From positions 1 to 5,731 of the forward strand of contig SLKW01000097.1 of assembly GCA_007134405.1 (NCBI GenBank): a stretch of 5,731 bases of DNA. The letters run 5' to 3'. Position numbers and translations under genes: made by a program. The DNA is from Paracoccaceae bacterium (GTDB lineage: Bacteria; Pseudomonadota; Alphaproteobacteria; Rhodobacterales; Rhodobacteraceae). This document shows, piece by piece, positions 1-5,731 of the stretch. Position 1 is the stretch's first letter. Every line of letters begins with the position of its first letter. Under the pieces are notes generated by a model. The model did not search any database. It was not told the DNA's origin and saw nothing but the letters and a program-made list of their open reading frames with translations.

Positions 1-3935
<3,935 letters not shown>

Positions 3936-4024
3936 GGCGGCATCCTTCACGCCGCGAGCCGCCGCGCCTTTCCTCCCTCGGCCGAACCGACTAAAGAGGG
4001 CGCGGAAATCGACTGGGTGGCGAA

Positions 4025-4243
4025 ATGGGCGATTGGCTGATCTGGGTTGGGGCCGCGATAACGCTGATCGGCGTTGCCGGATTGCTGGGCTCGGGTGTCT
4101 ACGCGCTACGCTTGCGCAAGGCAGGGCTCGACGAGGAAGCCTTGCGTGAAAAGCTGCGCCGCGGTGTTCTGCTGAACATGGGCGCGCTCTTTTGTTCGGT
4201 CATTGGCTTGATGCTGGTGATCCTCGGCATCGCCCTGGGCTGA
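4025..4243 (+). CDS. Small two-helix membrane protein, function unknown
   Basis: I do not recognise this 72-residue protein. It has a hydrophobic, glycine-rich first membrane segment (about residues 4-27, containing GVAGLLGSG), a charged linker (about 29-46, RLRKAGLDEEALREKLRR) and a second membrane segment (about 48-70). The linker is net basic, so the positive-inside rule predicts a cytoplasmic loop with both ends on the periplasmic side: a helical hairpin in the inner membrane. It has one cysteine (C57) and no signal peptidase site. The ATG at 4025 is preceded by a purine-rich GGGTGG (4015-4020) at a 4-base spacing. It lies 89 bases after recG and may be read through from it, since no convincing terminator separates them. 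It converges on the DksA-like gene. Coding status is supported by the coherent membrane topology and a usable ribosome site, but the gene is short. Confidence 0.75.
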   Translation: MGDWLIWVGAAITLIGVAGLLGSGVYALRLRKAGLDEEALREKLRRGVLLNMGALFCSVIGLMLVILGIALG

Positions 4244-4261
4244 TCTTCTCGGCTCAGGGCG
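4231..4261. terminator. Hairpin spanning both convergent stop codons
   Basis: CGCCCTG at 4231-4237 is the exact reverse complement of CAGGGCG at 4255-4261. In plus-strand RNA the stem continues inward with G-U, G-C, C-G, U-G, G-C and A-U pairs, giving 13 pairs closed by a 5-base loop (4244-4248). Both TGA stops, 4241-4243 (+) and 4254-4256 (-), lie inside it. Neither side has a run of T, so it is not a classical intrinsic terminator. It may act as a 3' stabilising structure or aid termination. In minus-strand RNA the two wobble pairs become A-C mismatches, so the plus-strand fold is stronger. Confidence 0.45.
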
Positions 4262-4586
4262 CGCAAGCGCTGCAGAATGGTGTTGCGGGCAGAAGGTCAA
4301 GCCGGGCATCGGCGATGCGCTCGCCGCACTTGGTGCAGTAGCCGTACTCGCCCTCGTCCAGTCGCCTGAATGCCGCGTGGATCATTCGAATTTCCTGCTT
4401 TCCCTCGTCCCCCATCGAGGTCAGCACCTCGTCATTCTCACGCTCGGTGGCCATCTCTTCCCAGTCCTTTGCCTGGTGAGACATCAGTTCGTCCTCGATC
4501 CCCTGCAGACGGGTGTCGAGTTCGGCAAGGCGAGCGATTAGTTGCTTCCGGCGCCGGTCGAGTTCGGCCTGGGGGATATCTGTCAT
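4254..4586 (-). CDS. Short DksA/TraR-family C4 zinc-finger protein
   Basis: Proteins of this family bind in the secondary channel of RNA polymerase and, usually with ppGpp, retune initiation, for example at rRNA promoters. The 110 residues form an N-terminal helical coiled coil (about 5-80, rich in E, R, L and D) and a zinc finger with C84, C87, C105 and C108. The C-x2-C-x17-C-x2-C spacing is the same as in E. coli DksA. Counting back from the first cysteine aligns the coiled-coil tip without gaps. The E. coli tip D71-x-x-D74-x-A76 corresponds here to D41-x-x-E44-x-A46, so the second aspartate is a glutamate. The N-terminal part is about 30 residues shorter than in E. coli (151 aa) and there is almost no C-terminal tail. 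The start is supported by AGGAG at 4597-4593 with 6-base spacing. It could be a true DksA or a paralogue with a narrower role. Family assignment is firm, function less so. Confidence 0.92.
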   Translation of the reverse strand: MTDIPQAELDRRRKQLIARLAELDTRLQGIEDELMSHQAKDWEEMATERENDEVLTSMGDEGKQEIRMIHAAFRRLDEGEYGYCTKCGERIADARLDLLPATPFCSACAP

Positions 4587-4625
4587 CTGCGTCTCCTGTT
4601 GTTGTCCGTTGGCGGAGTTTCCATC

Positions 4626-4656
4626 AGTCTACCGGTCAAGCCATGATCCATGTCAA
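4626..4656 (-). promoter_or_regulatory. Candidate sigma-70-type promoter for the DksA-like gene
   Basis: On the minus strand a consensus TTGACA (4656-4651) is followed after 19 bases by TAGACT (4631-4626), which matches 4 of 6 positions of TATAAT. The spacing is longer than the 17-base optimum. Transcription would begin near 4618 and give a leader of about 30 bases before the ATG at 4586. It is the best minus-strand candidate in the divergent region but unproven. Confidence 0.35.
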
Positions 4657-4690
4657 GGGCAGCAGTTCCGGACGATGAAACATTCAAACC

Positions 4691-4718
4691 TTGCAATATA
4701 AAATCGTGCGGCTATATT
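4691..4718 (+). promoter_or_regulatory. Promoter of the persulfide dioxygenase operon
   Basis: TTGCAA (4691-4696) and TATATT (4713-4718) form a -35/-10 pair with a 16-base spacer, and the -10 matches TATAAT at 5 of 6 positions. Transcription would start near 4725, leaving a leader of about 20 bases that holds the AAGGAG ribosome site. The region is markedly AT-richer than its surroundings. Both promoter elements fall within or touch the arms of the inverted repeat at 4693-4720. Confidence 0.6.
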
Positions 4719-4720
4719 GC
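4693..4720. promoter_or_regulatory. Perfect inverted repeat, probable repressor operator
   Basis: GCAATATA (4693-4700) and TATATTGC (4713-4720) are exact reverse complements separated by 12 bases, with arm centres 20 bases (two helical turns) apart. The repeat covers part of the -35 and the whole -10 of the downstream operon, so a bound dimer would block RNA polymerase. Operons encoding ETHE1/Blh-like proteins with YeeE/YedE transporters are known to be repressed by ArsR-family persulfide sensors (BigR, SqrR) that bind AT-rich palindromes at the promoter. Assigning this site to such a regulator is an inference, because no regulator gene lies in the window. Confidence 0.6.
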
Positions 4721-4734
4721 GCCCAGAACGCAGT

Positions 4735-4740
4735 AAGGAG
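4735..4740 (+). promoter_or_regulatory. Shine-Dalgarno sequence of the persulfide dioxygenase gene
   Basis: AAGGAG lies 3 bases before the ATG at 4744 and 6 bases before a second, adjacent in-frame ATG at 4747. Spacing favours the second ATG, although the first is the conventional call. It rules out the in-frame TTG at 4717, which overlaps the -10 element. Confidence 0.75.
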
Positions 4741-4743
4741 CGA

Positions 4744-5616
4744 ATGATGCAACCCGAAGTTTATGCCTTTTTCGACGAGGGCACCTTTACCGTGACCTAT
4801 GTCGTTCGCGATCCAAGCTCGAGCAAGGTGGCGGTGATCGACTCGGTTCTCGATTTCGATTACGCGTCCGGCCGGACCGATACGCGCTCGGCCGATGCGG
4901 TCATCGACTTCATCCGCGAGAAGGGGTTCGAGGTCGCGTGGCTTTTGGAGACGCATGTCCATGCCGACCACCTGAGCGCCGCACCCTACATCCAGCAGGA
5001 ACTCGGCGGCAAGATCGCGATCGGGCGCAATATCACGGTTGTGCAGGACACGTTCGGCAAGGTTTTCAACGAGGGCACCGAGTTCCAGCGCGACGGCAGC
5101 CAGTTCGATGCCCTGTTTGACGAGGGCGACAGTTTCCACATCGGTCAGCTGCGCGGCGACGTGTTGCACACGCCGGGCCATACTCCGGCCTGCCTGACCT
5201 ATGTCATCGGCGATACGGCCTTCGTGGGCGACACGCTCTTCATGCCGGACTTTGGCACCGCGCGATGCGACTTTCCGGGCGGCTCGGCCGAGACAATGTG
5301 GGACTCCATCCAGAAGATCCTGGCACTTCCGGACGAGACGCGCATCTTTGTCGGCCATGACTACAAGGCCGAGGGGCGCGACGACTACGCCTGGGAAACC
5401 ACGGTGGGCGAGCAGAAGCAGCTCAACAAGCATGTTGGCGAGGGCAAGGGGCGCGAGGATTTCGTGCGCATGCGCACCGAACGGGACGGTCAGCTGGCCA
5501 TGCCGCGGCTGATCATCCCGTCCTTGCAGGTCAACATGCGCGCCGGACAGATGCCGCCCGCCGAGGACAATGGCACGACCTATCTGAAGGTGCCAGTCAA
5601 CACGTTGGGCCGCTGA
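4744..5616 (+). CDS. ETHE1/Blh-like MBL-fold protein, probable persulfide dioxygenase
   Basis: Family members are mononuclear Fe(II) enzymes that oxidise glutathione persulfide with O2 to sulfite and glutathione, protecting cells from sulfide. The 290 residues show the metallo-beta-lactamase signature THVHADH (70-76: H71, H73, D75, H76), then HTPGHTPA (142-149, H146), VGDTLF (161-166, D163) and VGHDY (203-207, H205). By analogy with human ETHE1 (H79, H135, D154), iron would be held by H71, H146 and D163. R174 in ARCDFPGG corresponds to the ETHE1 RTDF arginine. The protein has no signal peptide, so it is probably cytoplasmic. It lacks the N-terminal DUF442 domain and the C-terminal rhodanese domain that some relatives carry. 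It follows a probable repressor-controlled promoter and precedes a YeeE/YedE-like gene, the usual company of this family. The start at 4744 (or 4747) is set by AAGGAG. A glyoxalase II-like hydrolase is the main alternative, but the RCDF motif and context argue against it. Confidence 0.88.
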   Translation: MMQPEVYAFFDEGTFTVTYVVRDPSSSKVAVIDSVLDFDYASGRTDTRSADAVIDFIREKGFEVAWLLETHVHADHLSAAPYIQQELGGKIAIGRNITVVQDTFGKVFNEGTEFQRDGSQFDALFDEGDSFHIGQLRGDVLHTPGHTPACLTYVIGDTAFVGDTLFMPDFGTARCDFPGGSAETMWDSIQKILALPDETRIFVGHDYKAEGRDDYAWETTVGEQKQLNKHVGEGKGREDFVRMRTERDGQLAMPRLIIPSLQVNMRAGQMPPAEDNGTTYLKVPVNTLGR

Positions 5617-5623
5617 ACAGAAG

Positions 5624-5645
5624 GCCCCGTCCCCGGCGACGGGGC
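5624..5645 (+). terminator. GC-rich hairpin after the persulfide dioxygenase gene
   Basis: GCCCCGTC (5624-5631) and GACGGGGC (5638-5645) form a perfect 8-pair stem with a 6-base loop, starting 7 bases after the stop codon. The following bases are AGGAATATGAAA, with no T run. It is therefore more likely an intercistronic attenuator or a barrier to 3' exonucleases than a full terminator. It would allow the first gene of the operon to be expressed more strongly than the next. Confidence 0.5.
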
Positions 5646-5657
5646 AGGAATATGAAA

Positions 5658-5672
5658 CCGGCGGAATGCCGG
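5658..5672 (+). repeat. Second short hairpin in the intercistronic gap
   Basis: CCGGC (5658-5662) and GCCGG (5668-5672) form a 5-pair GC stem with a 5-base loop, 12 bases after the larger hairpin and 19 bases before the next start codon. In GC-rich DNA a stem this short can arise by chance. Confidence 0.3.
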
Positions 5673-5691
5673 ACGGAAACGGGAAACTGAC

Positions 5692-5731
5692 ATGGAAATG
5701 GATTGGATTTGGGGCCTCGTCGGCGGCCTCA
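5692..5731 (+). CDS. Start of a probable YeeE/YedE-family sulfur transporter, cut by the window end
   Basis: Only 13 codons are visible, reading MEMDWIWGLVGGL. A short acidic/aromatic start running into a glycine-rich hydrophobic helix is typical of YeeE/YedE-family membrane proteins (PmpA/PmpB, TsuA-like), which move sulfur compounds such as thiosulfate and often follow ETHE1-like genes in alphaproteobacteria. The ATG at 5692 is preceded by a weak GGGAA (5681-5685) at 6 bases. A second in-frame ATG lies at 5698. The gene is 75 bases downstream of the persulfide dioxygenase on the same strand, with no clear promoter between them, so it is probably in the same operon. The identity rests on context plus a very short peptide. 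Confidence 0.55.
   Translation, partial: MEMDWIWGLVGGL

Noticed and set aside
3936..3963. GGCGGC (3936-3941) pairing with GCCGCC (3958-3963) just after recG as a terminator
   Set aside because: The stem is only 6 pairs with a 16-base loop and no T run directly after it. It is not convincing in GC-rich DNA.
4370..4678. Plus-strand open frames opposite the DksA-like gene
   Set aside because: The minus-strand product has an exact C4 zinc finger and a good ribosome site. The plus-strand translations are low-complexity Ser/Arg/Pro.
4684..5433. Minus-strand open frame of 249 codons opposite the persulfide dioxygenase
   Set aside because: It is a shadow of a gene whose plus-strand product has all catalytic motifs. 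It also runs into the promoter region.

Overview
The window is GC-rich (roughly two thirds G+C by eye) and looks like an ordinary chromosomal stretch of an alphaproteobacterium, most likely of the Rhodobacterales. This rests on codon use, the style of the LigA and RecG proteins, the short DksA-type protein and the persulfide-dioxygenase/YeeE pair. It is an inference from the sequence alone. No insertion sequence, CRISPR array, tRNA, rRNA or phage gene was seen.

Layout. Positions 1-1848 (+) hold the C-terminal ~615 residues of NAD-dependent DNA ligase LigA. The ATG at position 1 is an internal methionine, and the real start lies upstream of the window. recG (1845-3935, +) follows with a 4-base ATGA overlap, so the two genes form a translationally coupled replication/repair pair. 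After an 89-base gap comes a 72-residue protein with two membrane helices (4025-4243, +) of unknown function. It converges on a 110-residue DksA/TraR-type zinc-finger protein (4254-4586, -). Only 10 bases separate the two stop codons, and one hairpin spans both.

The 157-base divergent region 4587-4743 carries a plausible dksA-like promoter on the minus strand. On the plus strand it carries a perfect 8+8 inverted repeat that overlaps the -35 and -10 of the next operon. That operon starts with a 290-residue ETHE1/Blh-like metallo-beta-lactamase-fold protein, a probable persulfide dioxygenase (4744-5616, +). A 75-base gap with two GC-rich hairpins follows, and then the first 13 codons of what is probably a YeeE/YedE-family sulfur transporter (5692 to the window end).

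How the genes fit together. The left half is housekeeping DNA ligation and fork rescue. The right half is the start of a sulfide/persulfide detoxification and sulfur-transport module. From its promoter architecture it is likely repressed by an ArsR-family regulator of the BigR/SqrR type, but no such regulator is encoded in the window. The most useful leads are this operator, the hairpins at gene junctions, the short DksA variant with an altered coiled-coil tip, and the unrecognised two-helix membrane protein. No wholly new system is evident.
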